Origin: Curtobacterium flaccumfaciens
GTDB lineage: Bacteria > Actinomycetota > Actinomycetes > Actinomycetales > Microbacteriaceae
Reading direction: 5' to 3'
Length of the DNA: 64,000 nucleotides
NCBI RefSeq assembly: GCF_013359815.1
Contig: NZ_JABMCF010000036.1
Coordinates: forward strand, 372,001 to 436,000
The position numbers and the translations under genes are program-made. A model generated the notes under the pieces. The model was not told the origin of the DNA. It saw only the letters and a program-made list of their open reading frames with translations, and did not search any database. Shown here piece after piece: positions 44,483-53,352 of this stretch (within the stretch, counting starts at the first letter, position 1; the number at the start of each line of letters is the position of its first letter).

Positions 44483-45448
44483 ATGATGATCCGGCACCGC
44501 GCGATCCTGGCGGTCGCGACCGCCGGCGCCCTGGTCCTCGGTGTCCCCACCGCCGCCTCCGCCCGCACCTGGTGGGGTTGGGACGGCGAACGCCGCTGGC
44601 ACAACGCCCCGGTGAACCCCACTCCGACGCCGGCCCCGGACGAGACGGAGTCCCCGGCCCCCACCGACGAGTGGACCCCGGACACGGAGCCCGAGCAGGA
44701 CTCCGCGCCCATCGAGGACTCGGCCCCCGTCGCCGAGCCCGCGCCCGACGCAGAGGCCGAGCCCGAGTCCGAGGTCGCGCCGGAAGCGGCACCCGAGGCG
44801 GAGGCCTCCCCCGCGGACCTGTCCGCGATCGCACCGGACGCCCCGTTCGTCGAGGACTTCACCACGAACGCCGTCACCGGCCTCGTCCAGTCGCTGTACC
44901 CGCAGTCGTGGCAGCCCTACCCCGACGGCACCTCGGGCATCTACGCGCCGAGCAAGACCGTGTCGGTGCACGACGGCGTGATGGACGTCGCCCTCGGCAC
45001 CGGTGCCGGAGCAGCCGGCACCTTCGGCTCCTCCGCCGGCGCCTGGGACCACGTCGGCGGCTCGTTCTCGGTCCGCGCGAAGGCGACCGGCGGCGACGGC
45101 AACGGCGCGGCCTTCATGCTGTGGCCGACGTCGAACGTGTGGGCCGATGGCGAGATCGACTTCCCCGAGGGCAACTTCGAGGACAGCCCCTCGGTGTTCC
45201 ACCACTCGATGACCCCGGGCAAGGAAGCCGAGCGCGTCCAGCTCGGCACCGGCGTCTCGTGGCGCGACTGGCACACCTACAAGGTCGACTGGGTCCCCGG
45301 TGAGTCCGTGACCTACAGCGTCGACGGCAAGGTCCTCGGCACCGTCACGCACGACGTGCCGACGACCCCGCACCGCTTCATGTTCCAGGTCGGCAACTGG
45401 GGCGAGCAGGGCAACCTGCTCATCGACTGGGTCTCGACGACCGAGTAG
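44483..45448 (+). CDS. Secreted GH16 glycoside hydrolase
   Basis: A 321-residue exported enzyme. The signal peptide ends near TAASA (residue 27). A Pro/Glu/Asp-rich linker fills residues 35-115. The GH16 domain has the catalytic motif EIDFPE with Glu224, Asp226 and Glu229, then WHTYKVDWVPG. GH16 members cut beta-1,3/1,4-glucans, galactans or related polysaccharides; the target is open. AGGGGG lies before tandem ATG codons, and either could be used. It may work outside the cell on plant or fungal polymers. Confidence 0.9.
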   Translation: MMIRHRAILAVATAGALVLGVPTAASARTWWGWDGERRWHNAPVNPTPTPAPDETESPAPTDEWTPDTEPEQDSAPIEDSAPVAEPAPDAEAEPESEVAPEAAPEAEASPADLSAIAPDAPFVEDFTTNAVTGLVQSLYPQSWQPYPDGTSGIYAPSKTVSVHDGVMDVALGTGAGAAGTFGSSAGAWDHVGGSFSVRAKATGGDGNGAAFMLWPTSNVWADGEIDFPEGNFEDSPSVFHHSMTPGKEAERVQLGTGVSWRDWHTYKVDWVPGESVTYSVDGKVLGTVTHDVPTTPHRFMFQVGNWGEQGNLLIDWVSTTE

Positions 45449-45465
45449 CGTCCGCAGGTCCGCAC

Positions 45466-45521
45466 CACGGACGGACGGGAGGCCCGGTGCCAGCTGGCAC
45501 CGGGCCTCCCGTCCGTCCGTG
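45466..45521. repeat. Dispersed palindrome family, 56-bp perfect copy; terminator
   Basis: A perfect 56-bp palindrome with the core GGTGCCAGCTGGCACC at 45486-45501 and GACGGGAGGCCC flanks, followed by TGGTCGCGT. It lies between the convergent GH16 and PEP-mutase-like genes. Confidence 0.9.
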
Positions 45522-45549
45522 TGGTCGCGTTCAGGGCGTCGCGCGCCGC

Positions 45550-46356
45550 TCAGAAGAGCGCGTTGAGGTCCGCGTAGTCCACCCCGGCCGCCAGCGAGTC
45601 GTAGGTGCCGGTGGTCCGCAGCTCGGCCGTGGCCTGCCGAACGACGGCGTACGCGGCCTGCGCGACGGCGGAACCGAGACTGATGCGGGCCACACCGAGC
45701 CGGGCGAGTTCCGCCACGGTCGGCGACCCCGGACCGGCCATCACGTTCACCGGGCCGTCGATCGACTCCACCAGCGCACGGATGGTCTGGACGTCTCGGA
45801 CTCCGGGGACGAACACACCGTCCGCGCCGGCTCCGCGGTAGCGACGAGCACGCTCGAGCGTCTCGGCCAGGAGCCGTTCGGGATCGACGAGACCGGCGAG
45901 GTGGACGTCGGTCCGTGCGTTGACGAACAGGGGTACCCCGGCTCGTTCCGCCGCGCGCCGGGCCGCCCCGATGCGGTCGGCGAGCGCATCCGGATGCAAC
46001 CCGCCGTCCTCGATGTTGATCCCGACGGCGCCCGCTTCGAGCACCGCGTCCACCGTGCGCGCAACGCCGTCCGCATCGTCGGCGTACCCGGACTCGATGT
46101 CGACGGTGACCGGCACCGACACCGAAGCCGCGATCCGCGCGACCGCGTCCATCGCTTCCGCGCGGGTCAGGGTGTTCCCGTCCGGTCGCCCGAGGGACCA
46201 GGCGACGCCCGCACTGGTCGTGGCGATCGCGGTCGCGCCGGCGTCCTCGACGAGTCGGGCGCTCGCGGCGTTCCAGACGTTGACGAGGACGAGTGGCCGG
46301 GATCGGTGGTCGTGGAGGCCGTGGAAGGTCGCGGCTCTGGTCGAAGTGGTGTTCAC
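45550..46356 (-). CDS. Isocitrate lyase/PEP mutase superfamily enzyme
   Basis: A 268-residue TIM-barrel lyase. VLVNVWNAASARLVEDAGA near the start, DIESGYADD with the Mg-binding acidic residues, and NIEDGG in strand 5 define the PEP-mutase-like branch. The typical loop Cys of true isocitrate lyases is absent, so 2-methylisocitrate lyase activity is doubtful; oxaloacetate or phosphonopyruvate hydrolase-type reactions are alternatives. The GTG start has a poor ribosome site, and the true start may differ. Confidence 0.85.
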   Translation of the reverse strand: MNTTSTRAATFHGLHDHRSRPLVLVNVWNAASARLVEDAGATAIATTSAGVAWSLGRPDGNTLTRAEAMDAVARIAASVSVPVTVDIESGYADDADGVARTVDAVLEAGAVGINIEDGGLHPDALADRIGAARRAAERAGVPLFVNARTDVHLAGLVDPERLLAETLERARRYRGAGADGVFVPGVRDVQTIRALVESIDGPVNVMAGPGSPTVAELARLGVARISLGSAVAQAAYAVVRQATAELRTTGTYDSLAAGVDYADLNALF

Positions 46357-46420
46357 CCTTCGATCCCATCGGTCCGAGCGCGGACGAGCTGGCGGGTTCC
46401 GGACGACGCGGTGGGGCCGC

Positions 46421-47230
46421 TCAGCCCTCGGGGCGAGGAGACCTGCGTGGGTTCAGCAGGTCTCCGTCCCACGACAGGTCGTCGTGCTCGCGGACCTCGA
46501 ACGCCTCGAACCGGCCGTCGTCGAGCACGCGGTCGACGAGCGCGCGCGATCCGGCGACGATCGTCGAGTCCCAGTCCTCCTCGGCGGCGACGACCCACGC
46601 GTGGTCCTCCGGCCAGATGAACGTCGTGTGCGGCGCCACCTGGCCGTGCAGCCCGAAGCTCTCCCAACCCGGGACCGCCCGCTGCGCCCACGACGGATCG
46701 ACGAGCTCGTCCAGGGTCGCACTGAAGAGCCAGGTGTCCCGCGCGGGCCAGGCCATCAAGCCCCGCGCACGGCGGATCCGGTGCCGGCGTTCAGCGGACG
46801 GCGGCCCGCCCGTCCCCTCCCACGCTCCGACGACCAGGTCCCCGGGGGTCGACGTCGCGCTCCGTAGGTGCGTGGTGAGGACGGCGAGGTCCTGCGGGTC
46901 GAACCACCCGTCGTCCGACTGGTCCACGCGCCAGCCGTCGGCCCACGACGTCGTCTGCTCGTCGTCGGTCAGGCGTTGCCACTGCACCAGGGGGTGCATC
47001 ACGCGGTCGTTGCGGCGCGCGACCTCCGACCACCGCCAGCGGGTGTGTTCGACGTCCGGGTGGTCGCCCCACTCGTCCGTGGTGTCGAGGTCCGCCCGGT
47101 GCGCGCCGACCGGGTGCAACAGGCGTGCGTACGCCTCGAACCCGGTGCCCGCGACACCACCGACGCTCGCCCAACGCCCGGCACGCGCGACGAGCCAGTC
47201 GCCCCGCGATGCCTCGCTCAGCAGGCGCAT
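46421..47230 (-). CDS. Conserved hypothetical protein
   Basis: A 269-residue soluble protein that I do not recognise. It is rich in Trp, Asp and Arg, and the second half alternates WSTPV-like and WESFGLHGQVAPHTTFIWPEDHAW segments. No signal peptide or membrane helix is seen. The start MRLLSEASRGDW is chosen because sequence upstream is an out-of-frame shadow of the next gene. It runs 11 bp after a small zinc-finger-like gene on the same strand and is probably cotranscribed with it. Confidence 0.75.
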   Translation of the reverse strand: MRLLSEASRGDWLVARAGRWASVGGVAGTGFEAYARLLHPVGAHRADLDTTDEWGDHPDVEHTRWRWSEVARRNDRVMHPLVQWQRLTDDEQTTSWADGWRVDQSDDGWFDPQDLAVLTTHLRSATSTPGDLVVGAWEGTGGPPSAERRHRIRRARGLMAWPARDTWLFSATLDELVDPSWAQRAVPGWESFGLHGQVAPHTTFIWPEDHAWVVAAEEDWDSTIVAGSRALVDRVLDDGRFEAFEVREHDDLSWDGDLLNPRRSPRPEG

Positions 47231-47241
47231 CGTGCTGCTGC

Positions 47242-47604
47242 TCAGAGCTTCTCGTCGACGAGCGCGATGAAGCGGCTGCCGATGCCCTCGACCTCGCGCC
47301 GCGTCAGGCCGGCGGTGGGCTCGGGCGCCTGGTACGGGGCGTGGTAGTCGCACATCAGGTAGTCCCACTCGGGCCACCACTTCTTCGGGCGCGCCTCTTC
47401 GTCGAAGCCGCAGACCACGCACTCCAGGCGCGTCCAGACCTTCTTGGTGCCGGTGCGGTTGGCGCGGGACTGCACGAGCCAGGCGGGCGGGTCCTGCTCG
47501 ATCGCGTCGAGCTCCGCTTCGCTCAGGCGCGACGGGATGCCGTGGCGGGTCGCCATCTCGAGGGGGATGTCGAGCCGGACGGCGGCTTCGCGGCGGGAGA
47601 GCAT
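47242..47604 (-). CDS. Small hypothetical protein with CxxC and CxxH
   Basis: A 120-residue protein starting MLSRREAAVRLDIPLEMA, which looks like an excisionase/MerR-type helix-turn-helix. CVVCGFDEE and MCDYHAP later form a possible Cys3-His zinc site. An ATG 51 bp upstream (47655) is in frame but lies in less conserved-looking sequence. Together these hint at a DNA-binding or adaptor protein. No family name can be given. Confidence 0.7.
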   Translation of the reverse strand: MLSRREAAVRLDIPLEMATRHGIPSRLSEAELDAIEQDPPAWLVQSRANRTGTKKVWTRLECVVCGFDEEARPKKWWPEWDYLMCDYHAPYQAPEPTAGLTRREVEGIGSRFIALVDEKL

Positions 47605-47799
47605 CCGTCCAGGGTAGGTCCTGCCACTTCCCACCTCGAACTGCGACGGCAGCAACCGGGACGTCCACCGCGGACTTTCCTCGAGTGGGCAGTCCGTGTA
47701 TGGTCTCGATCACTGAGGTAAAAGGCGCCGCGATCTGCGACGCACCCGCACGCGGCATCGAACGAGTCGCCACTTCTTCCCTCGAAGGAGTGCGCCATC

Positions 47800-49341
47800 G
47801 TGTCCCCCAGTCCCGCTCGCACCACCGGGCACGCGCCCGGCGGTGGTCCTTCTCCTCGTCTGCGCGACGCCTGGATCGCCCTCGCCGGGCTGTCCGCGGT
47901 GTTCCTGTTCGAGATGCTCGACAACTCCGTGCTCAACGTCGCCCTGCCGACGATCGGTCGCGACCTGGGCTCGTCGACGACGGGCCTGCAGTGGGTCTCA
48001 GGTGCCTACTCGGTCGCCTTCGGAGGGCTGATGCTGCTCTTCGGCGCCGTCGCCGACCGCATCGGACGCCGTCGGGTCATGCTCGCCGGGCTCGTCCTGC
48101 TGGCCCTGGCGAGCCTCGCCACGGCGGTGGTCACGTCGACCGAGCAGCTGATCGCCGTGCGCGTCGCGATGGGCGTCGCCGCGGCGATGACGACGCCCGG
48201 GTCGATGGCGCTGGCGTTCCGCCTCTTCGACGACGAAGGTCTCCGGGTCCGGGCGCTCACCGTCATCTCGACGGCCGGGCTCGTGGGGCTGGCCATCGGG
48301 CCGACCGTCGGCGGGTTCGTGCTCGCCGTCGCCCCGTGGCAGGTGCTGCTGCTGGCCGACGTGCCCATCGCGGTCCTCGCACTCGTCGGCATCCGGCTCG
48401 GTGTCGCCCGCGACGAGGATTCAGGGCTCCATCGTGATCCGGTCGACGTGGTCGGAGCGCTGCTCGGCACCGGGACCACGGCTGGAGCGCTCGTGGCGCC
48501 GACGATCCTGGTCGAGTCCGGAGTCCACAGCTGGTGGGGGTGGGCCGTCCTCGCCCTCGCCGCCTCCTGCGCGGTGGGGTTCGTCGCCCGTGAGCGGACC
48601 GCGCGGCACCCGCTGATCGACCTGCACCTGCTCGCCCGACCACTCGTCTCGAGCGGCCTCGCGTTCAAGGCCGCGTCGGGTCTGGCCGTCGCCGGACTGT
48701 CGTACCTCGTGACCCTGCAGCTGCAGTTCGCCTGGGGCTGGCCGCCGGCCCTGGCCGCCGTCGGGACGCTGCCGCAGGTGGTCGTCCTGCTCGTCGGCGG
48801 CCGCTTCGTCGGGCCGTTCGTGCAGCGGGTCGGCCTGGGCCGCGCCGCCTGGATGAGCGCCGTCTCGGTCGTCTCCGGTCTCGCGGTCTTCGGCGCCCTG
48901 AGCCGGTACGGGTACCCGTGGGTGCTCGTCGCGCTCGTGCTCGTCGCGTCCGGCATGCGGGTCGTCGGCGTCGTCGCCGGCGCCTCGGTCCTCACGGGGC
49001 TGCCCGCGGACCGCACCTCCGTCGGGGCGGCGCTCGTCGACACCTCGAGCGAGCTCGCGGGCGGTGCCGCCGTGGCCGCTGCGGGGACCATCGTCGCCGC
49101 CTTCGTCGCCGGGAGCATCACCACGACCACCTGGACCACCGCCCGGCTCGAGGGCTTCCAGGACGCCCTCACCGTCGCCGGGCTCGGCCTCGCCACGGTC
49201 GCAGCACTGCTCGTCGTGGTCGGCATGCTCCGAGCCCGGCCCACCGTCGAACCAGAGGACGAGGCCCCGTCCGAACCTGCCGACACCACCCCTGCACACA
49301 CCGACCCGACCACCATCACCGAGGAGACCTCCCGTGGCTGA
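47800..49341 (+). CDS. DHA2-family (14-helix) MFS efflux pump
   Basis: A 513-residue EmrB/QacA-type drug:H+ antiporter. Helix 1 holds LDNSVLNVALPTIGRDL, with the family Asp; helix 2-3 has GAVADRIGRRRVMLAG; motif C is in the GLAIGPTVGG segment. The C-terminus is an acidic Pro/Thr tail. The GTG start follows GAAGGAG. It overlaps the esterase gene by eight bases, so the pump and hydrolase are coupled. Confidence 0.9.
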   Translation: MSPSPARTTGHAPGGGPSPRLRDAWIALAGLSAVFLFEMLDNSVLNVALPTIGRDLGSSTTGLQWVSGAYSVAFGGLMLLFGAVADRIGRRRVMLAGLVLLALASLATAVVTSTEQLIAVRVAMGVAAAMTTPGSMALAFRLFDDEGLRVRALTVISTAGLVGLAIGPTVGGFVLAVAPWQVLLLADVPIAVLALVGIRLGVARDEDSGLHRDPVDVVGALLGTGTTAGALVAPTILVESGVHSWWGWAVLALAASCAVGFVARERTARHPLIDLHLLARPLVSSGLAFKAASGLAVAGLSYLVTLQLQFAWGWPPALAAVGTLPQVVVLLVGGRFVGPFVQRVGLGRAAWMSAVSVVSGLAVFGALSRYGYPWVLVALVLVASGMRVVGVVAGASVLTGLPADRTSVGAALVDTSSELAGGAAVAAAGTIVAAFVAGSITTTTWTTARLEGFQDALTVAGLGLATVAALLVVVGMLRARPTVEPEDEAPSEPADTTPAHTDPTTITEETSRG

Positions 49342-50314
49342 CACCATCGCCCTCCCCCGCCCGCCGTTCGATCCCGAGTTCGTGCCCTTCCTCACCGCCA
49401 TGGATGCGCGCGGCCGTGTCCACCTCACGGCGCAGATGCTGCCGCAGATGCGACAGCTGGACATGACCGAGGCGCAGCTCGACGAAGGACTGCATGCTCG
49501 CGGCCTCGAGCGCAGCAGCATCACGATCCCGGGGCACCGCGGTGACCCGATCGACCTCGCCGTGATCCAACGCACCGGCCGCACCGGCACGGCTGCCCTG
49601 GCCTACGCGATCCACGGCGGCGGGATGATGTTCGGCCACCACCTCGGCAACCTCGACTCCTACGACGAGTGGCTGCTGGTGCACGACGTGGTCCTGGTCA
49701 GCCCGGACTACCGCCTGGCGCCGGAACACCCGGACCCGTACCCGGTCGAGGACTGCTACGCCGGTCTCGTCTGGGCAGCCGAGCACGCCGACGAGCTCGG
49801 CATCGACTCGGAGCGCATCGTCCTCGTCGGGCAGAGCGCCGGTGCCGGTCTCGCCGCCGGCACCGCCCTCCTCGCCCGCGACCGACGGGGGCCCTCCGTC
49901 ATCGGCCAGGTGCTCGTGAGCCCGATGCTCGACGACCGCGACGCGACACTGTCGGCTCGGCAGTTCGACGGTGTCGGGGTCGCCGACCGGGAGATGACAC
50001 GGTTCGGCTGGGACGCCTACCTCGGTGACCGGCGGGGCGGCGAGGACGTGTCGATCTACGCCGCACCCGGCCGCGCGACCGACCTCGCCGGGCTCCCGCC
50101 CGCGTACATCGACTGCGGCAGCACCGAGGTGTTCCGCGACGAGACCGTCGCCTACGCCGACTCGCTGTGGGCGGCAGGAGTCCAGGCGGAACTCCACGTG
50201 TGGCCGGGAGCGTTCCACGGGTCGACGAGCATGATGCCCGACGCGACGCTGTCGAAGCGGGCGGTGCAGGCTCTGCGCGAGTTCACCGGGCGCCTCCTCA
50301 GTACGGCCGTCTGA
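49334..50314 (+). CDS. HSL-type alpha/beta-hydrolase
   Basis: A 326-residue carboxylesterase of the hormone-sensitive lipase family (family IV). The oxyanion motif HGGGMMFG, the nucleophile elbow GQSAGAG and a C-terminal WPGAFHGS with the catalytic His are present. There is no signal peptide. Coupling to a DHA2 pump suggests that it detoxifies an ester compound that is also exported. The substrate is unknown. Confidence 0.9.
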   Translation: MADTIALPRPPFDPEFVPFLTAMDARGRVHLTAQMLPQMRQLDMTEAQLDEGLHARGLERSSITIPGHRGDPIDLAVIQRTGRTGTAALAYAIHGGGMMFGHHLGNLDSYDEWLLVHDVVLVSPDYRLAPEHPDPYPVEDCYAGLVWAAEHADELGIDSERIVLVGQSAGAGLAAGTALLARDRRGPSVIGQVLVSPMLDDRDATLSARQFDGVGVADREMTRFGWDAYLGDRRGGEDVSIYAAPGRATDLAGLPPAYIDCGSTEVFRDETVAYADSLWAAGVQAELHVWPGAFHGSTSMMPDATLSKRAVQALREFTGRLLSTAV

Positions 50315-50373
50315 CGGCAGTCCCGGCACGAGCACATCGCGGCGCTCGTGCCGGGACCGGCTCGCAGCATCAG

Positions 50374-51003
50374 CTAGATCCGGTCCAGGGACACCACCGT
50401 GACGACGATCGGCCACGCCTCACCGTCGAGCTGCACGTACCGCAGCCCGCGCGGCAGGGCGTATCCGTCATCGGACGCGACGACGACTCCCTGCAGCCCG
50501 ATGAGGTGCCCGGAACCCCGGCTGTAGTGGACACGATCACCGACGACGGGCATGACGATGGTGTCCGCCGCCAGCTCCTCTGCAGCGAGTTCGACGACGA
50601 GAGGCCGGGACTCCATGAGCACGTCGGCGAGCTGTGCCTCGAACCCGCCGCGTTCGTCGAGCTCCGCGTCGCGCACCTCGGGATCCGCGATCCTCGCGAC
50701 TGGCAGGGCCTGCGGGCCGATCGTGCGCGCGACTCCGCATCCGATCGCGACACCCAGGCCGGCGAGGGACAGCCCCGTGCTCGCCATCTCGAACCGCAAC
50801 GGGACTGGCGCAGCAACGACCTGACGGAGTCCGCCGTTCGAGCCGCCGGCGGTGTGCGCTCGCACGGCAGTCGCCTGCACCGCGCCGTGGAGTCGTGGCG
50901 CGACCGGAGCTGCTCTTGTCCGCCGGAGATCACCGCCGAACTGCTCGCCGAGATGCTTCTTGAACGCGAGGGCGCCAGGCCGTCGCTCGTCGTAGTTGTC
51001 CAT
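50374..51003 (-). CDS. Hypothetical protein
   Basis: A 209-residue reading frame with codon use close to that of its neighbours. Two short apolar stretches (around MASTGLSLAGLGVAIGCGVA) may be membrane-associated. The C-terminal 60 residues, DRVHYSRGSGHLIGLQGVVV onward, read like a small beta-barrel. No family is recognised. GAAGGCG lies before the ATG. The coding call is moderate because a rival frame overlaps it. Confidence 0.5.
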   Translation of the reverse strand: MDNYDERRPGALAFKKHLGEQFGGDLRRTRAAPVAPRLHGAVQATAVRAHTAGGSNGGLRQVVAAPVPLRFEMASTGLSLAGLGVAIGCGVARTIGPQALPVARIADPEVRDAELDERGGFEAQLADVLMESRPLVVELAAEELAADTIVMPVVGDRVHYSRGSGHLIGLQGVVVASDDGYALPRGLRYVQLDGEAWPIVVTVVSLDRI

Positions 51004-51226
51004 CGGGTCGCCTTCGGGTCGGCTTCTCGCAGCCTCGGGTCAGGCTGTTCCCGGACCGTACTGCCGGACCATCGGCCCACACGACGGTTCCTCACCGATT
51101 TTGCGGTAACCAGCAACGCCGATTCGTCGTCCGCATCCGCGCAGCCCTCATGAGGACTGAAACCGCCGCTGAGCACGATGAGTGGCAAGCCGACCAGCAA
51201 CGCGGCCCCCGCCCGGAAGTCCATGA

Positions 51227-51360
51227 GAGACGGACGGGAGGTGGGCCCCACCAGCCGATACCGGCGCACCGCGCCAGCGGGGTGACGGCCGTGCCTGGAG
51301 GGACGGTGCCAGCTGGCACCGGGCCTCCCGTCCGTCTCGTGGTCGCGTCGACGACGCGAC
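51227..51360. repeat. Dispersed palindrome family, expanded copy
   Basis: Outer arms 51227-51241 and 51324-51338 are exact complements, but about 45 extra bases separate the left arm from the core GGTGCCAGCTGGCACC (51305-51320). The 35 bases 51287-51321 are identical to 56821-56855. A further perfect hairpin, GTCGCGTC/GACGCGAC, follows at 51342-51360. This fills most of the 374-bp gap after the SGNH gene; the remainder shows nothing. Confidence 0.85.
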
Positions 51361-51377
51361 CCGCAGGCGCTGGTGCG

Positions 51378-52472
51378 TCAGCGCGATCCGACGATCGCGG
51401 CCTTGGTCTGGTCACGCAGGTACGCGATGCCCGCGGCGTTCGGGTGGAGTGCGCCGAACAGGATGGAGTACTTCGTCCCGGCCAGCGGGGTGCTGTCCGC
51501 AGCGGTGCCGCGATCGGTCAGGGTGAGTCCTGCCATCCACGCGGAGCCCGACGCAGCACAGGGGGTGTGCGTGGCAGAGCCCTGCAGCGTCGAGACGTAG
51601 GTGAAGCCACGAGCTTTCGCCGCAGCCTTGACCGCTGCGTTGAGCGCGTTCTGGGTGCGGTGGAAGTAGGCGGTGTCGGTGGCGGTGAAGGGGAACGCGT
51701 TCTGCGGGAACGGCGGCTCGAGACCGGAGTCACCGAGGAGACTCGAGAAGCATCCCTTCGGGGCCTGCGCCGCACCCGGCGCGAGCATCGGGTAGCCGAC
51801 GACGAACACCTTCGCCTGCGGAGCACGCTGCGCGATGACGCGGAACGTCGACGCGAGCCGAGGTGCCACGACGGTGCGGATGCGCGATGCGAGACGATCC
51901 CGCGTGACGCCGTGCACGACCGGTGCGTAGTAGTCCTTGCAGTGGTCGTAGGTCTTCCCGTGGATCTCCGAGAACACCGGGCCGGCTTTGTCCAGCGCGA
52001 CGCAGTTCTTGATGACTCCGGTGAACCCCAGGTCGTTGCCACCGATCGACACCGTGACGACGTCCGTGTCCTTCGACAGCGCGTCGGCCTGGACGGGCGC
52101 GGTGGCACTTCCGGCTCCGGTCTTCTGCGCGACCCGGGAGATGTTGCCGGTGGTGGCACCGGCGCAGGCACGGTCGTCGAGCTGGAGTCCCAGTGATGAC
52201 GCGACCTGGTGCGGGCAGTCGGTGGTGGACTGGAAGCAGCCGGCCGCCGGACCCGAGCTGTAGGGGGCGACGCCGAAGCCGCCCGCGTACGAGTCGCCCA
52301 AGGCCACGTAGCTGTCACCGCTGGCGGCGGCCACGGACTGGGTGGGCGCCGCGCCGTCGGCGTTGGCCGCGGAGACGGGCCCGGCCGCCCCGACAGCGAG
52401 CGCTGCCGCCGTGAGGACGCCACTGGTGATCAGCAGCGCGTTGGTCCGGCGGAGGCGAGGAGCGTGACGCAT
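51378..52472 (-). CDS. Secreted SGNH/GDSL hydrolase
   Basis: A 364-residue exported esterase or lipase. The signal peptide spans residues 1-35 and ends after PVSA. Block I is ALGDSYAGG with nucleophile Ser61, block III is SIGGNDLGF, and block V ALHPNAAG holds the catalytic His. Several cysteine pairs fit an extracellular enzyme. It resembles the Streptomyces scabies/S. rimosus lipase group. AAGGAA precedes the ATG. It is a single gene. Confidence 0.92.
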   Translation of the reverse strand: MRHAPRLRRTNALLITSGVLTAAALAVGAAGPVSAANADGAAPTQSVAAASGDSYVALGDSYAGGFGVAPYSSGPAAGCFQSTTDCPHQVASSLGLQLDDRACAGATTGNISRVAQKTGAGSATAPVQADALSKDTDVVTVSIGGNDLGFTGVIKNCVALDKAGPVFSEIHGKTYDHCKDYYAPVVHGVTRDRLASRIRTVVAPRLASTFRVIAQRAPQAKVFVVGYPMLAPGAAQAPKGCFSSLLGDSGLEPPFPQNAFPFTATDTAYFHRTQNALNAAVKAAAKARGFTYVSTLQGSATHTPCAASGSAWMAGLTLTDRGTAADSTPLAGTKYSILFGALHPNAAGIAYLRDQTKAAIVGSR

Positions 52473-52615
52473 GGAGCAGGTTCCTTCCAGAGGGCCTATT
52501 CGACAGACGATCGTCTGACAAGTAGACGGTAGGTCGGTCGGACGCCCCGCGCCATGAGAGGGCCACAAGGTGCATCGGATGCGTTCCGAGCACCCGCCCT
52601 GTCCCTCGACGCGGA

Positions 52616-53248
52616 TCAGGCCAGCGCGCACCAGGTGGACAGGTGGTCAAGCGCCGCTCCGGCCGTGTCCACCAAGCGCTTGCGGGTCGATTCCCGGTCG
52701 GCATCCGCGAGGACCGCGTCGCCGATGGCCTCGGTGGTCTGCTGCACGACGGCCACGAGGGCGGCAGCCTGAGCACGCCGGGTCATCGAGTCGAAACCCG
52801 TGTCCGCCAGTTCTGCTGCCACCGCGGACGTGACCTCGTCGTAGAACTCCAGCGCCCGTCGCCGGAGCACCGCGCTGAGCCGGCACTGCGCCGGGAACTC
52901 CCCTCGTGCCAAGGCCGGGTCCTCTGCGACGTACCGATCGACGTCCTCGAGGACGATGGAGCGCATCGCTTCCACGGGCGACTGCTGCGCACCTCGGTCC
53001 GCAACCGCAGCTCGGATCTTCTCGAGCACCTCGTCGGCTCGGTCGAACACCAGATCGGGTTTGGTCGGGAAGTAGTTGTAGACGGTCTGATCCGAGACGC
53101 CCGCAGCTCGGGCCACGTCTGACATCGACACCTCGTCGTACCCGTGCTCAGCGAACAGCCGTGCAGCAACGTCACCCAGGCGCTCGCGGGTCTCCCGTTT
53201 CTTGCGCTCTCGCAGCCCCGACGGAACGCCCGTACTCGACTCCACCAT
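52616..53248 (-). CDS. TetR-family regulator
   Basis: A 210-residue TetR repressor. The HTH LGDVAARLFAEHGYDEVSMS...VARAAGVSDQTVYNYFPTKPDLVF is at about 20-65, and the ligand domain is all-helical. The ATG at 53248 follows GGGGG. It is divergent from an FAD monooxygenase gene, which it probably represses. The gap contains paired GTGAC...AAGTT repeats that could be its operator. Confidence 0.9.
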   Translation of the reverse strand: MVESSTGVPSGLRERKKRETRERLGDVAARLFAEHGYDEVSMSDVARAAGVSDQTVYNYFPTKPDLVFDRADEVLEKIRAAVADRGAQQSPVEAMRSIVLEDVDRYVAEDPALARGEFPAQCRLSAVLRRRALEFYDEVTSAVAAELADTGFDSMTRRAQAAALVAVVQQTTEAIGDAVLADADRESTRKRLVDTAGAALDHLSTWCALA

Positions 53249-53270
53249 CCCCCGAGTCTGGCACGAAACG

Positions 53271-53316
53271 TTGAGTGACCCAAAGTTCTGGTACAGTGAC
53301 AAAAGTTAGAGTCACT
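53271..53316. promoter_or_regulatory. Divergent promoter and candidate TetR operator
   Basis: TTGAGT (53271-53276) and TACAGT (53292-53297) resemble -35 and -10 boxes of the rightward gene. GTGAC-N2-AAAGTT occurs at 53275 and, slightly shortened, at 53296. AGTGAC/GTCACT (53295-53300, 53311-53316) is an inverted repeat across the start region. Confidence 0.55.
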
Positions 53317-53352
53317 ACAAGTTCGGCGGATGCCGAGGAACGAGGACGATCG

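Noticed and set aside
50370..51269. Alternative minus-strand frame beginning MDFRAGAALLVGLPLIVL
   Set aside because: It starts with a signal-like stretch but then runs as Ser/Arg-rich shadow sequence across the 50374-51003 gene in another frame; no ribosome site. The first 60 codons could be a decayed small gene, but support is too weak.
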